Positions 1 through 5,345 of a DNA stretch of 8,369 bases are shown here, piece after piece. The DNA is taken from the NCBI GenBank assembly GCA_018830905.1, contig JAHJRM010000060.1, forward strand, positions 1 to 8,369, in the 5' to 3' direction. Under the pieces are notes generated by a model. That model had not been told where the DNA came from. It searched no databases and worked only from the letters and a program-made list of their open reading frames with translations. How positions within the stretch are numbered: position 1 is the stretch's first letter; every line of letters starts with the position of its first letter. The stretch comes from Nanobdellota archaeon (GTDB lineage Archaea > Nanobdellota > Nanobdellia > Pacearchaeales > GW2011-AR1). The translations under genes and the position numbers were made by a program.

Positions 1-1002
1 AACCTTCGGACTAAATGTTAGAGTGAACGTACTCTGCTTAGAATCCTCATCACAACTCACAACAGCCTCATCGATAACTCCATAACTATTAATCTTCCTA
101 ATTCGACAACGATTATCCAAAAACTTCTCTCCCTCCTTAACCTCTGTGAACTCTCCATTAATATTCAATCTCACAGTTTTGTCTGCCGCTTCTAAACCAT
201 CCAACCTAATATTCAAACCAGCAAGACAGTAAGCCGCTCCAGAAAGCGAAATATCTGAGGAAGTCTGACCAACACTAATAGTCCTAGAAGTAATCTTCCC
301 TCCATGAATCTTAGAAGAGTCTGCCTTTCCTGCATAAATCGAAATCGTCGCCCTCTCATCGCCAACACTCTCCGCTCTTAAATAACCGAGACCCTCCCAG
401 AATCCGTAATGATTAAATCCAGCGTTCCATTCAGCATCATCCATAACTGGAAGATAAAGTGTCGCTTGCCCAACACCAAAATGCTCTTTAATATCATAAC
501 TTATCCGAGCCGTTAAATTGCCCTCTACAAAATCAGGCATCGAACTCTCATTCCTATTCTGCCTTAGAACAATAACAGCATACCCAATGTTTCCAAGAAC
601 AGGTGAATTGACTTTAAGGTCGCCCCTTCCAAGTGCAGCACGCGCAGGATGGAAACCTCCAACACTTCCTCCAGAAACCTCTCCATTAATTGTCATTCCA
701 TCAATAGCCTCCACATCAATCAAAGGATTCAATTGCACTGCAGAGATAGGACAGAACACAGGAACATTCTGCTTTTCTAACAAATCACTTCTAACAACAC
801 TCGGCGTACACCCTTTTGGCGAAATCTGCAAAACAAAATCCTGCCCCTCGCGACACATACTAGAATCAAAAGCAGAACCACCATAATCAGAAAATTGTGA
901 TGTAGGAGTTTTAGCAACAAACGAACTAGAGAACTGCGCGGAAATAAAAGACAATGCAAACAGACCCACAAGTAGAACACTCAACACGAACGCCGCTCTC
1001 AT
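1..1002 (-). CDS. Secreted DPANN surface protein, C-terminus cut by window edge
   Basis: This frame stays open to base 1, giving 334 codons with no stop, so the C-terminus lies outside the window. Residues 1-23 (MRAAFVLSVLLVGLFALSFI then SAQ) form a clear Sec-type signal peptide. The mature part has Cys at about residues 50, 65 and 84, within CREGQDFVLQ, PKGCTPSVVRSDLL and VPVFCP. It continues with the runs NPLIDVEAIDGMTING and GGFHPARAALGRG. I recall this Cys-rich N-terminus and the FHPA/RAALG run from large unnamed exported proteins of DPANN archaea; no function is known to me. The start is uncertain. ATG at 1002 has GAGG nine bases upstream and lies about 26 bases from a TATA-like stretch (1022-1034). 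In-frame ATGs at 1011 and 1017 would add three or five residues. It is the last gene visible of an operon with the pilin-like 612-aa protein, so the two probably act together at the cell surface (inference). Confidence 0.85.
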   Translation of the reverse strand, partial: MRAAFVLSVLLVGLFALSFISAQFSSSFVAKTPTSQFSDYGGSAFDSSMCREGQDFVLQISPKGCTPSVVRSDLLEKQNVPVFCPISAVQLNPLIDVEAIDGMTINGEVSGGSVGGFHPARAALGRGDLKVNSPVLGNIGYAVIVLRQNRNESSMPDFVEGNLTARISYDIKEHFGVGQATLYLPVMDDAEWNAGFNHYGFWEGLGYLRAESVGDERATISIYAGKADSSKIHGGKITSRTISVGQTSSDISLSGAAYCLAGLNIRLDGLEAADKTVRLNINGEFTEVKEGEKFLDNRCRIRKINSYGVIDEAVVSCDEDSKQSTFTLTFSPKV

Positions 1003-1023
1003 TTTATTCATCCTCATTTGTTT

Positions 1024-2862
1024 TTATATAAAATTTATTTCCAATCCTCTACTCTCGAAAAGCAAATAGTTAACATTTAATTCCTCAATACTCTCAGGAG
1101 TAAAAAATTCATCCGCGTCTATCTCCAACACGCTCGAAGATTTGAGCTCCGACCTTAACATATATTGATTCTGTGTTCCTCCTCCAACAAGCGCCTGCGA
1201 AATCACCTGTTCAGGAATCTCAATTTCAAAGCACCTCTCTTTCTTCAAACCCGCAAACCCAAGGAATCCTGCGCGAGGCACTTCAACACACTGCTCTTCA
1301 ACACTCTTTCCGAGGGTAATTGAAGAATTCTTGTATATATGTGCCTGAATTTCATACTGTCCTTCTGCAAGTTGCACAACCCTCTGGTCGGGATACAAAA
1401 GAGTCTGCGTATAATCCCCAGAGGTAAAGTAAATTATAGCTTCTCCGTTATAATTAATTCCATCAAGCTTCAGTCTAATTTCCTTTCCATAAAGCTTATC
1501 CATTGTAACAAGAATTCTTTCCTCCGAAACGCTAGAGAAAAGATAACTCGCATCCCTGAATCCTTCAGCGCGCGTAGTCACAAACCCATTAACACACTCG
1601 GGAAGATTTCCTCTTAAATAACCACCAGCAGTCTTTCCAATGTAACAGCTATTATCAGAACACTCATAAGAAATGTCCGCTTGAATAGGCCTCCCATCAC
1701 CATCAACAACTCTTATATCTGCAACAGAATTCTTATACGCACAAAGCTCTGGATCTGCATCTGCTACAGCACTCACATTCAAGGAAACACTAGGATTATT
1801 GTTCTCAAGTATCACAGCAAGAGGGAACTGAAAAAACTCCGCGTCAGCATCAGAGTCAGAGTAAATCTGAACCAAAACAGGATAATTAACATCATAGACA
1901 AAATGATATGGGGCATAACAGAAACCAAGAATTCCTAAGCCCTGCTGATTCCCGACAGGATTTGCCATAATCAAACTTCCTTCAGAAGGATTGACTTCAA
2001 AACTATAGGGCCACTCCTTAGAGTTCACAAATCGTACCTCCTCATCAACAGGAAAATCGATAACAAAATAATCATCTACACTTACCTTTGAATTCAACGC
2101 CAAAGTGTTCGCTTCAATTCCTTCTTTCAAATCTCCGAAAACCTCTTCAGCACCCCAAATCAAAGGAGCACAAGTAATCTCAACGCCATCTACAGGGGCA
2201 TAAAGCCTCAATGTATCCACCGCATATTTTTCTAGGAACTTCTCTTCTCTCGACTTATCATAAACTTTCAAAGCAGAATTATAAAGCGCCCCCAGCCGAG
2301 AATCAACAGCAATCTTATGGTTCCTTACAAGAATACTTTCGTCGTCCTTCACGAAACTAAGATCCATCTCTAAATTCACAACAATCTTATTATCATCTAT
2401 CTCAACTCTCGCAGAAGGATTGACCCATGAAATCTCAAATCCCTGATCATAATAAATACCCATATCACAATCTAAAATTTTATCGCTCACAAAAGCCTCC
2501 AATTGCTGTTCCATCTCTCTCTTCGTAGGCACTTGCTCCTTTGGAATATTATTACCGGAAACATAATACCAATAGGGAATAGGACTTTCTGCAAAAACAA
2601 GCTCAGATGAAAAAGGCCTGTAATCAGAACCCGAATCAAATTCAGGCATGTAAATGTATCCTGCCTGTGAACCAAGAATCTCTATCCCGGTTAGAGCATC
2701 ATCCTCGATACACGTAAGAAATGAAGAATACGCTGGCTGGAAACCAGCAGGAATATTCACAGAGTTAGAAGAATCCGCCACAAAGAAATACAACACCAAC
2801 CCCACGATAATCAACAACGCCACAATAATAAAAATCGTCACCTGACCTTTCTTACTTTCCAT
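1024..2862 (-). CDS. Pilin-like N-anchor surface protein (612 aa), conserved DPANN type
   Basis: The N-terminus MESKKGQVTIFIIVALLIIV followed by GLVLYFFV is a single hydrophobic helix (about residues 8-28) after a short basic KKGQ stretch. This resembles archaeal class III (type IV pilin/archaellin-like) signals, which are cut after the Gly; the usual Glu at +5 is missing, so the protein may stay anchored. The remaining ~580 residues are polar, with no second membrane helix, and should face outwards. They contain scattered Cys (for example CIEDD, DKILDCD, EQCVEVP, KERCFEIEIPE) that could form disulfides. The motifs GSQAGYIYMPE and IPYWYY resemble an unnamed DPANN family I recall. The start is well supported: GGAGGTGA lies at 2866-2873, three bases before ATG. 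That ribosome-binding site lies inside the upstream 45-aa gene, whose stop overlaps this start by 11 bases, implying coupled translation. The function is unknown; an envelope or pilus-like role is inference. Confidence 0.85.
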   Translation of the reverse strand: MESKKGQVTIFIIVALLIIVGLVLYFFVADSSNSVNIPAGFQPAYSSFLTCIEDDALTGIEILGSQAGYIYMPEFDSGSDYRPFSSELVFAESPIPYWYYVSGNNIPKEQVPTKREMEQQLEAFVSDKILDCDMGIYYDQGFEISWVNPSARVEIDDNKIVVNLEMDLSFVKDDESILVRNHKIAVDSRLGALYNSALKVYDKSREEKFLEKYAVDTLRLYAPVDGVEITCAPLIWGAEEVFGDLKEGIEANTLALNSKVSVDDYFVIDFPVDEEVRFVNSKEWPYSFEVNPSEGSLIMANPVGNQQGLGILGFCYAPYHFVYDVNYPVLVQIYSDSDADAEFFQFPLAVILENNNPSVSLNVSAVADADPELCAYKNSVADIRVVDGDGRPIQADISYECSDNSCYIGKTAGGYLRGNLPECVNGFVTTRAEGFRDASYLFSSVSEERILVTMDKLYGKEIRLKLDGINYNGEAIIYFTSGDYTQTLLYPDQRVVQLAEGQYEIQAHIYKNSSITLGKSVEEQCVEVPRAGFLGFAGLKKERCFEIEIPEQVISQALVGGGTQNQYMLRSELKSSSVLEIDADEFFTPESIEELNVNYLLFESRGLEINFI

Positions 2863-2989
2863 CTTTCACCTCCACACCTAACTTCTTCTTTATCATATCA
2901 ATAATCTCGGTATTAATATCCTTATTTATCACATTCTTAAATTTTTCCCAAAGTTTCTCATCCTCTATCAAAAGTAAATATTTCTTCAT
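2852..2989 (-). CDS. Small charged protein (45 aa), first gene of surface operon
   Basis: ATG at 2989 opens a 45-codon frame: MKKYLLLIEDEKLWEKFKNV, then INKDINTEIIDMIKKKLGVE, then VKDGK. It ends with TAA at 2852-2854 inside the start of the 612-aa pilin-like gene (11-base overlap). It is Lys/Glu-rich, lacks Cys and signal peptide, and is probably mostly helical and cytoplasmic. Its tail codons carry the strong ribosome-binding site of the next gene, so its translation could control that gene. A TATA-like box on this strand (3031-3041) lies about 45 bases upstream of the start, which fits a short leader. I do not recognise its function. Support comes from codon-like composition, the overlap arrangement and the promoter; a purely leader-peptide role is the alternative. 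Confidence 0.62.
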   Translation of the reverse strand: MKKYLLLIEDEKLWEKFKNVINKDINTEIIDMIKKKLGVEVKDGK

Positions 2990-3027
2990 TTATTCATCAC
3001 ACTTTTTCCCAATCATTCACCAAAAAA

Positions 3028-3041
3028 ACCATGATATATAA
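3028..3041 (-). promoter_or_regulatory. TATA promoter of the surface operon
   Basis: On the minus strand the stretch reads TTTATATATCATGGT. The A/T core fits an archaeal TATA box. Transcription would start near 3010, about 20 bases before the 45-aa gene. The core is nearly symmetrical and could also work rightwards. The same 11 bases ACCATGATATA recur at 3719-3729 before L44e. Confidence 0.5.
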
Positions 3042-3057
3042 ATGTTTCTTATTAATT

Positions 3058-3085
3058 AAGTTATTTACTAAGTAACTTACTAAGT
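3058..3085. promoter_or_regulatory. Operator-like direct and inverted repeat between divergent promoters
   Basis: TTACTAAGT occurs twice, at 3065-3073 and 3077-3085, a spacing of exactly 12 bases. AAGTTA (3058-3063) and TAACTT (3073-3078) form an inverted repeat overlapping the first copy. The block lies between the leftward operon promoter and the TATA box of tRNA-Val. Binding of a regulator here is inference. Confidence 0.4.
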
Positions 3086-3100
3086 GAAAGGCATAAGAGA

Positions 3101-3108
3101 TTTAAAAG
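3101..3108 (+). promoter_or_regulatory. TATA box of tRNA-Val
   Basis: TTTAAAAG, preceded by purine-rich AGAG that could act as BRE, is centred about 28 bases before the first base of the tRNA. This is the normal archaeal TATA-to-start distance, so the transcript may begin at or next to the mature 5' end. Confidence 0.6.
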
Positions 3109-3131
3109 ATCAAACCATTTAATAATACAAG

Positions 3132-3203
3132 GGTCCTGTAGTCCAATGGCTAAGACGTATCCTTGACTTGGATAAGATCGCAGTTCGATCCTGCGTGGGA
3201 CCA
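3132..3203 (+). tRNA. tRNA-Val(GAC)
   Basis: The full cloverleaf can be drawn. The acceptor is GGTCCTG (3132-3138) with TGGGACC (3196-3202), ending in two G-U pairs. TA follows at positions 8-9, then a D-arm with GTC/GAC. The anticodon stem is TATCC (3158-3162) with GGATA (3170-3174), around the loop TTGACTT. The variable loop has four bases. The T-arm is CGCAG/CTGCG around TTCGATC, and A73 is at 3203. The anticodon GAC (3165-3167), together with A35, C36 and A73, fits valine. CCA is not encoded. Oddities are T at position 37, where a purine is usual, and a near-copy of the 3' end (CTGCG..GGACCA) at 3258-3270. That distal copy would pair with the 5' acceptor strand without wobble. No intron is apparent. 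Confidence 0.86.
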
Positions 3204-3270
3204 TGTCCGCGCACTAAAATAACGGGGGTGACTTGTTAGGGGGCTGGCCCCATACGACTGCGCAGGACCA
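3204..3270 (+). ncRNA. Structured tRNA-Val trailer with repeated tRNA 3' end
   Basis: GTCCGCGCA (3205-3213) pairs with TGCGC-A-GGAC (3259-3268), giving nine base pairs with one bulged A. Inside is a hairpin GGGG-CTGG-CCCC (3240-3251). The last 13 bases (3258-3270) match the tRNA 3' end (3191-3203) at 11 positions. CAGGACC (3263-3269) is an exact complement of the tRNA 5' acceptor GGTCCTG. The region is far more GC-rich than other gaps here. It could be a trailer RNA, a terminator or a relic of a tRNA duplication; expression is unproven. Confidence 0.4.
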
Positions 3271-3271
3271 T

Positions 3272-3544
3272 TTACTTCTTCCGACTCTTCTTCCCGCCCT
3301 TGACCTGCCCCAAATTATCTGAAACCCTCTGAACCGAAAAATCTTTTTCATCTAATTTAGAGATTCTGCACAAAACATCAAAGAAATTATCAGATAACAA
3401 TCTTCTCTCAGAATAATAGTTCTTGAGAGTCTGATAATTGATATCAATTCGCCTACTAAGCTCCCTCAACGACGGACAAGCTGCACTAATTAAAACAGAA
3501 TTAATAAATTCTTTCTGCTTACCTTGACTAAACTTCATTCTCAT
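3272..3544 (-). CDS. Small HTH DNA-binding protein, possible homing-endonuclease-type HTH domain
   Basis: The protein has 90 residues. Residues 24-68 (CPSLRELSRRIDINYQTLKN, YYSERRLLSDNFFDVLCRIS, KLDEKDF) read as a helix-turn-helix: SLRELSRRI as the first helix, NYQTLKNYYSERR as recognition helix, and FFDVLCRIS as a supporting helix. The tail GQVKGGKKSRKK is strongly basic. I recall this HTH followed by a GQ.KGGK.S tail from small DPANN proteins and from the front part of LAGLIDADG homing endonucleases; no LAGLIDADG segment follows here. It may therefore be a free-standing regulator or the remnant of a mobile gene. It converges on tRNA-Val, with its stop directly after the repeated tRNA end. 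M1 is at 3544. M3 (3538) is an alternative that would fit leaderless transcription from the TATA-like run at 3549-3562. Confidence 0.75.
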   Translation of the reverse strand: MRMKFSQGKQKEFINSVLISAACPSLRELSRRIDINYQTLKNYYSERRLLSDNFFDVLCRISKLDEKDFSVQRVSDNLGQVKGGKKSRKK

Positions 3545-3548
3545 TTTT

Positions 3549-3562
3549 TATATTATATAACT
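3549..3562 (-). promoter_or_regulatory. TATA-like promoter of the HTH gene
   Basis: On the minus strand the bases read AGTTATATAATATAAAA, ending just before the start codon region. A start 24-28 bases from the core falls at about 3530-3538, which favours the second Met (3538) as a leaderless start. Confidence 0.4.
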
Positions 3563-3577
3563 TATGTTTTAATGCAA

Positions 3578-3609
3578 AAAACCAAACTTAAACTATCTGA
3601 GTTAATTTA
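3578..3609. repeat. Dispersed repeat, diverged copy 3
   Basis: The core AACCAAACTT followed by an AGTTAATT stretch matches the copy at 5951-5982 at about 24 of 32 positions. It is the weakest of three copies and lacks the G-rich end of the other two. It lies between the HTH gene and L44e. Confidence 0.35.
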
Positions 3610-3623
3610 TTTTCATAACGAAA

Positions 3624-3705
3624 AAGCCGACTTTGTCAGGCTTCGGAGTTAATATCAAATGAGCACGCAGTGCGAACTAATTTTATCCTGCTTTGGATTT
3701 TCATT
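3624..3705. other. Cluster of three short hairpins in the HTH-L44e gap
   Basis: Hairpin 1 is AAGCCGAC-TTT-GTC-A-GGCTT (3624-3643), eight pairs with one bulge. Hairpin 2 is GCAC-GCA-GTGC (3663-3673). Hairpin 3 is ATCC-TGCTTT-GGAT (3685-3698). Hairpins 2 and 3 are enclosed by AATGA (3658-3662) and TCATT (3701-3705), giving a small three-way junction. No protein frame with a start explains it. It could be a terminator, a repeat relic or a small RNA. Confidence 0.4.
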
Positions 3706-3724
3706 AAATAAGTGCGACACCATG

Positions 3725-3744
3725 ATATAAAAACCTTTTTAAAC
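3725..3744 (+). promoter_or_regulatory. Promoter of the L44e-S3Ae-ndk operon
   Basis: Two A/T boxes are present: ATATAAAAACC (3725-3735) and TTTTTAAA (3736-3743). The first predicts a start about 10 bases before the L44e ATG (3765); the second predicts a start at the ATG itself. No Shine-Dalgarno motif is seen, so the message is short-leadered or leaderless. Confidence 0.55.
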
Positions 3745-3764
3745 CACCCGCAACAAGAAACAAT

Positions 3765-4082
3765 ATGAAGCTTCCAAAGAAAACCAAAAGACTCTGCCCA
3801 TACTGTAAGAAGAAAACGGATCAGAAGATTAAAGTAGTCGGAACAGGTTTCCAAAGAGGAACTCTAACAAGAGGTAGCATCTCAAGAGCGAAACTTCGTG
3901 GACTCGGAAACGGAATCGGAAACAAGGGAAAATGGGGTTCCAAACCAGCAGTTTCAAAATTCAAGCGTAAAAGCAAGACTACTAAAAAGACAAATATAAT
4001 GTACACCTGTGAGGTCTGCGGAAAGTCAAAATACCGTTTAGCAAAAAGAAATAAACGAGCAGGAAAGGTAATCCAAGAATGA
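3765..4082 (+). CDS. rpl44e: 50S ribosomal protein L44e
   Basis: This 105-residue basic protein begins MKLPKKTKRLCPYCKKKTDQ. It carries two CxxC pairs, C11/C14 (CPYC) and C82/C85 (CEVC), which form the zinc site of archaeal/eukaryotic L44e (eL42). The glycine/lysine-rich middle RGLGNGIGNKGKWGSKP is the usual rRNA-binding loop. The length is normal for the family (about 90-105). The protein belongs to the large subunit near the E site. It starts an apparent operon: S3Ae follows after 64 bases, then ndk. In many archaea L44e is next to S27e, which is absent here. The stop TGA is directly followed by an in-frame TAA. The start is set by the family N-terminus, with a TATA box 20-40 bases upstream and no ribosome-binding site. 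Confidence 0.96.
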   Translation: MKLPKKTKRLCPYCKKKTDQKIKVVGTGFQRGTLTRGSISRAKLRGLGNGIGNKGKWGSKPAVSKFKRKSKTTKKTNIMYTCEVCGKSKYRLAKRNKRAGKVIQE

Positions 4083-4104
4083 TAATCAGCCATGAGCACA
4101 AATT

Positions 4105-4145
4105 CAGGGGAAAGTTTGATAAAGAAAACCGGAGATTGTCTTTAT
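4105..4145 (+). repeat. Leader hairpin element, copy 1 (before S3Ae)
   Basis: The 41 bases match 5305-5345 at 31 positions without gaps. ATAAAGAAAACC (4119-4130) and GATTGTCTTTAT (4134-4145) fold back with ten of twelve positions paired around a GGA loop. The element ends two bases before the S3Ae start codon, so in RNA it would sit against the initiation site. It holds no Shine-Dalgarno motif. Confidence 0.6.
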
Positions 4146-4146
4146 A

Positions 4147-4737
4147 ATGGCACAAGTAAAAAAACGACAGAAATTTTTCAACATTGAAATCCCACTAATA
4201 GGGAAAAAAGTACAGCTTTACGGCTACGAGTTAGAAAACTTCCAGAACAGAACAATAATCTATGACCTAACTAGAATTTTACGAGGAAAGGGAATGGTTC
4301 TAAAGGTCAAGGTAAGTGTCGACGGAGAAAAAGCAACATCCAGACCAAAAGAACTGAAAGTCATGCCCTATTTCATCCGAAGGATGATGCGTAAAGGAAC
4401 AAACTACGTTGAAGATTCATTCTCTGCAGAATGCAAAAACGGAACCCTTCGAATAAAACCATTCCTATTAACACGAAAGAAAGTCTCACGAGCAATCCGT
4501 AAAGCTCTAAGGGAAAAGGCGCGCGAGGAACTAATAAGTTACATTAAAACAAAAAACATAAGCGAAATCTTCGATGAAATCATGAACAACAGGCTCCAGA
4601 AAACACTTGGATTAAGACTAAAGAAAATTTATCCCCTATCACTCTGTGAAATCAAAACCATAACGCTCGAGAAAGAAACAGAAGCTCCTGCTAAGAAAAC
4701 TGCAACAAAAAAGAAGGTAGAAAAAAAAGATATATAA
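4147..4737 (+). CDS. rps3ae: 30S ribosomal protein S3Ae (eS1)
   Basis: This 196-residue basic protein has the S3Ae/S1e layout. It has an N-terminal segment (KKRQKFFNIEIPLIGKKVQL), then GRTL-like NRTIIYDLTRILRGKG, then the conserved MPYFIRRMMRKGTNYVEDSF, in which archaeal and eukaryotic members carry RR and an aromatic. A helical region follows with KAREELISYIKTK and a C-terminal PLSLCEIKTITL. The final 20 residues are an Ala/Lys-rich tail, probably disordered. The protein binds the small-subunit platform near the mRNA exit. The ATG at 4147 gives the expected N-terminus. Directly upstream is a hairpin element shared with the tRNA-Thr leader and no Shine-Dalgarno motif. The stop overlaps the ndk start by one base (TAATG), so the two are probably translated together. 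Confidence 0.96.
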   Translation: MAQVKKRQKFFNIEIPLIGKKVQLYGYELENFQNRTIIYDLTRILRGKGMVLKVKVSVDGEKATSRPKELKVMPYFIRRMMRKGTNYVEDSFSAECKNGTLRIKPFLLTRKKVSRAIRKALREKAREELISYIKTKNISEIFDEIMNNRLQKTLGLRLKKIYPLSLCEIKTITLEKETEAPAKKTATKKKVEKKDI

Positions 4738-5231
4738 TGGCAACAGAACAAACACTCGTACTAATAAAACCCGATGGAGTGCAACGTGGCCTAATCGGCG
4801 AAGTTATAAAACGATTTGAACAAAGAGGGCTAAAAATAGTCGGGCTAAAACTAACTCACGCAGACAACGACCTAGCACAAAGACATTACACTGAAGACAT
4901 TACAAAAAGACGAGGTAAAAAAGTAAGAAACAAACTTCTTGAATTCATAACATCTGGACCAGTAATAGCAATGGTCATCGAGGGTGTAAGCGCAATAGAA
5001 AATGTGAGAAAAATTGTCGGAGAAACCGAATCAAAGTCAGCGCAACCTGGAACAATCCGAGGCGACTTCTCACATGTAAGTTATGCACATGCGGATGAAA
5101 AAGGAATCCCTGTAAAAAACATAATCCATGCATCATCCAACGAAGAAGACGCAAAAAGTGAACTTGCACTCTGGTTCTCTGTAGATGAAATACACAGCTA
5201 CAAACGTTCAGAAGATGAACACGTTATCTAA
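4737..5231 (+). CDS. ndk: Nucleoside diphosphate kinase
   Basis: This cytosolic enzyme moves the gamma-phosphate of ATP to NDPs through a phospho-histidine. The 164-residue protein shows the family signature in order: LIKPDGVQRGLIGE with K11, HYTED with Y51, FITSGPVIAMVIEG (70-83), VRKIVGE with R91, PGTIRGDF with R108, and NIIHAS with N128 and the active-site H131. All key residues are present. It is longer than the classical ~150 residues. The stretch between RGDF and NIIH (SHVSYAHADEKGIPVK) is about nine residues longer than usual and has the form I associate with DPANN and CPR-type enzymes. A polar C-terminal tail follows LALWF. The start codon overlaps the S3Ae stop. Coupling ndk to ribosomal proteins matches archaeal practice, although the usual partners are L24e/S28e. 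Confidence 0.96.
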   Translation: MATEQTLVLIKPDGVQRGLIGEVIKRFEQRGLKIVGLKLTHADNDLAQRHYTEDITKRRGKKVRNKLLEFITSGPVIAMVIEGVSAIENVRKIVGETESKSAQPGTIRGDFSHVSYAHADEKGIPVKNIIHASSNEEDAKSELALWFSVDEIHSYKRSEDEHVI

Positions 5232-5251
5232 TTTTCGCAAAATAAGAAATC

Positions 5252-5259
5252 TTTTAAAC
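5252..5259 (+). promoter_or_regulatory. Possible TATA box of the tRNA-Thr transcript
   Basis: TTTTAAAC lies 87-94 bases before the tRNA. It predicts a start near 5281, leaving a leader of about 65 bases. No A/T box exists at the normal 25-30 base distance, because that space is filled by the leader hairpin. Confidence 0.45.
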
Positions 5260-5285
5260 TAATACTTCCCTCTAAATTCTAGCCA

Positions 5286-5345
5286 ATTAACCCTAAGTCT
5301 ATCTCAGAGGAAGGGTTGATAAGGGAAACCAGGGGTTTCCTTTAT
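5286..5345 (+). repeat. Leader hairpins of tRNA-Thr, including element copy 2
   Basis: Hairpin 1 is ATTAACCCT (5286-5294) with AGGGTTGAT (5312-5320), nine pairs including one G-T. Hairpin 2 is ATAAGGGAAACC (5319-5330) with GGTTTCCTTTAT (5334-5345), twelve pairs including one G-T around an AGG loop; two bases at the base are shared with hairpin 1. Bases 5305-5345 match 4105-4145 at 31 of 41 positions. The stem ends directly at the first tRNA base, so RNase P would cut at the hairpin foot. Confidence 0.65.

Noticed and set aside
518..886. 122-aa open frame on the plus strand
   Set aside because: It lies opposite the secreted-protein gene, which has a clear signal peptide and family-like motifs; composition is not protein-like.
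1339..1938. Two plus-strand frames of 85-92 aa
   Set aside because: They are shadows opposite the 612-aa pilin-like gene and have no promoter or ribosome-binding site.
3131..3205. C/D or H/ACA guide RNA around tRNA-Val
   Set aside because: No good C (RUGAUGA) and D (CUGA) pair and no ACA box at the right distance from the hairpins.
3221..3255. Third copy of the leader hairpin element in the tRNA-Val trailer
   Set aside because: The G-run, TTGTTA and hairpin order is similar, but base identity is too low and it does not lie directly before a gene start.
3196..3262. An intron in tRNA-Val that would join CTGCG to the distal CAGGACCA
   Set aside because: The joined acceptor would be perfect, but no bulge-helix-bulge can be drawn at these borders and the unspliced tRNA is already complete.
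3821..4099. 92-aa minus-strand frame
   Set aside because: It lies opposite the L44e gene and has no family resemblance.
4092..4187. 31-codon frame (MSTNSGESLIKKTGDCLYNG...) between L44e and S3Ae
   Set aside because: It overlaps S3Ae out of frame. The homologous stretch before tRNA-Thr runs into the tRNA and lacks an ATG, and the differences between the two copies mostly change amino acids. An RNA element explains the conservation better.
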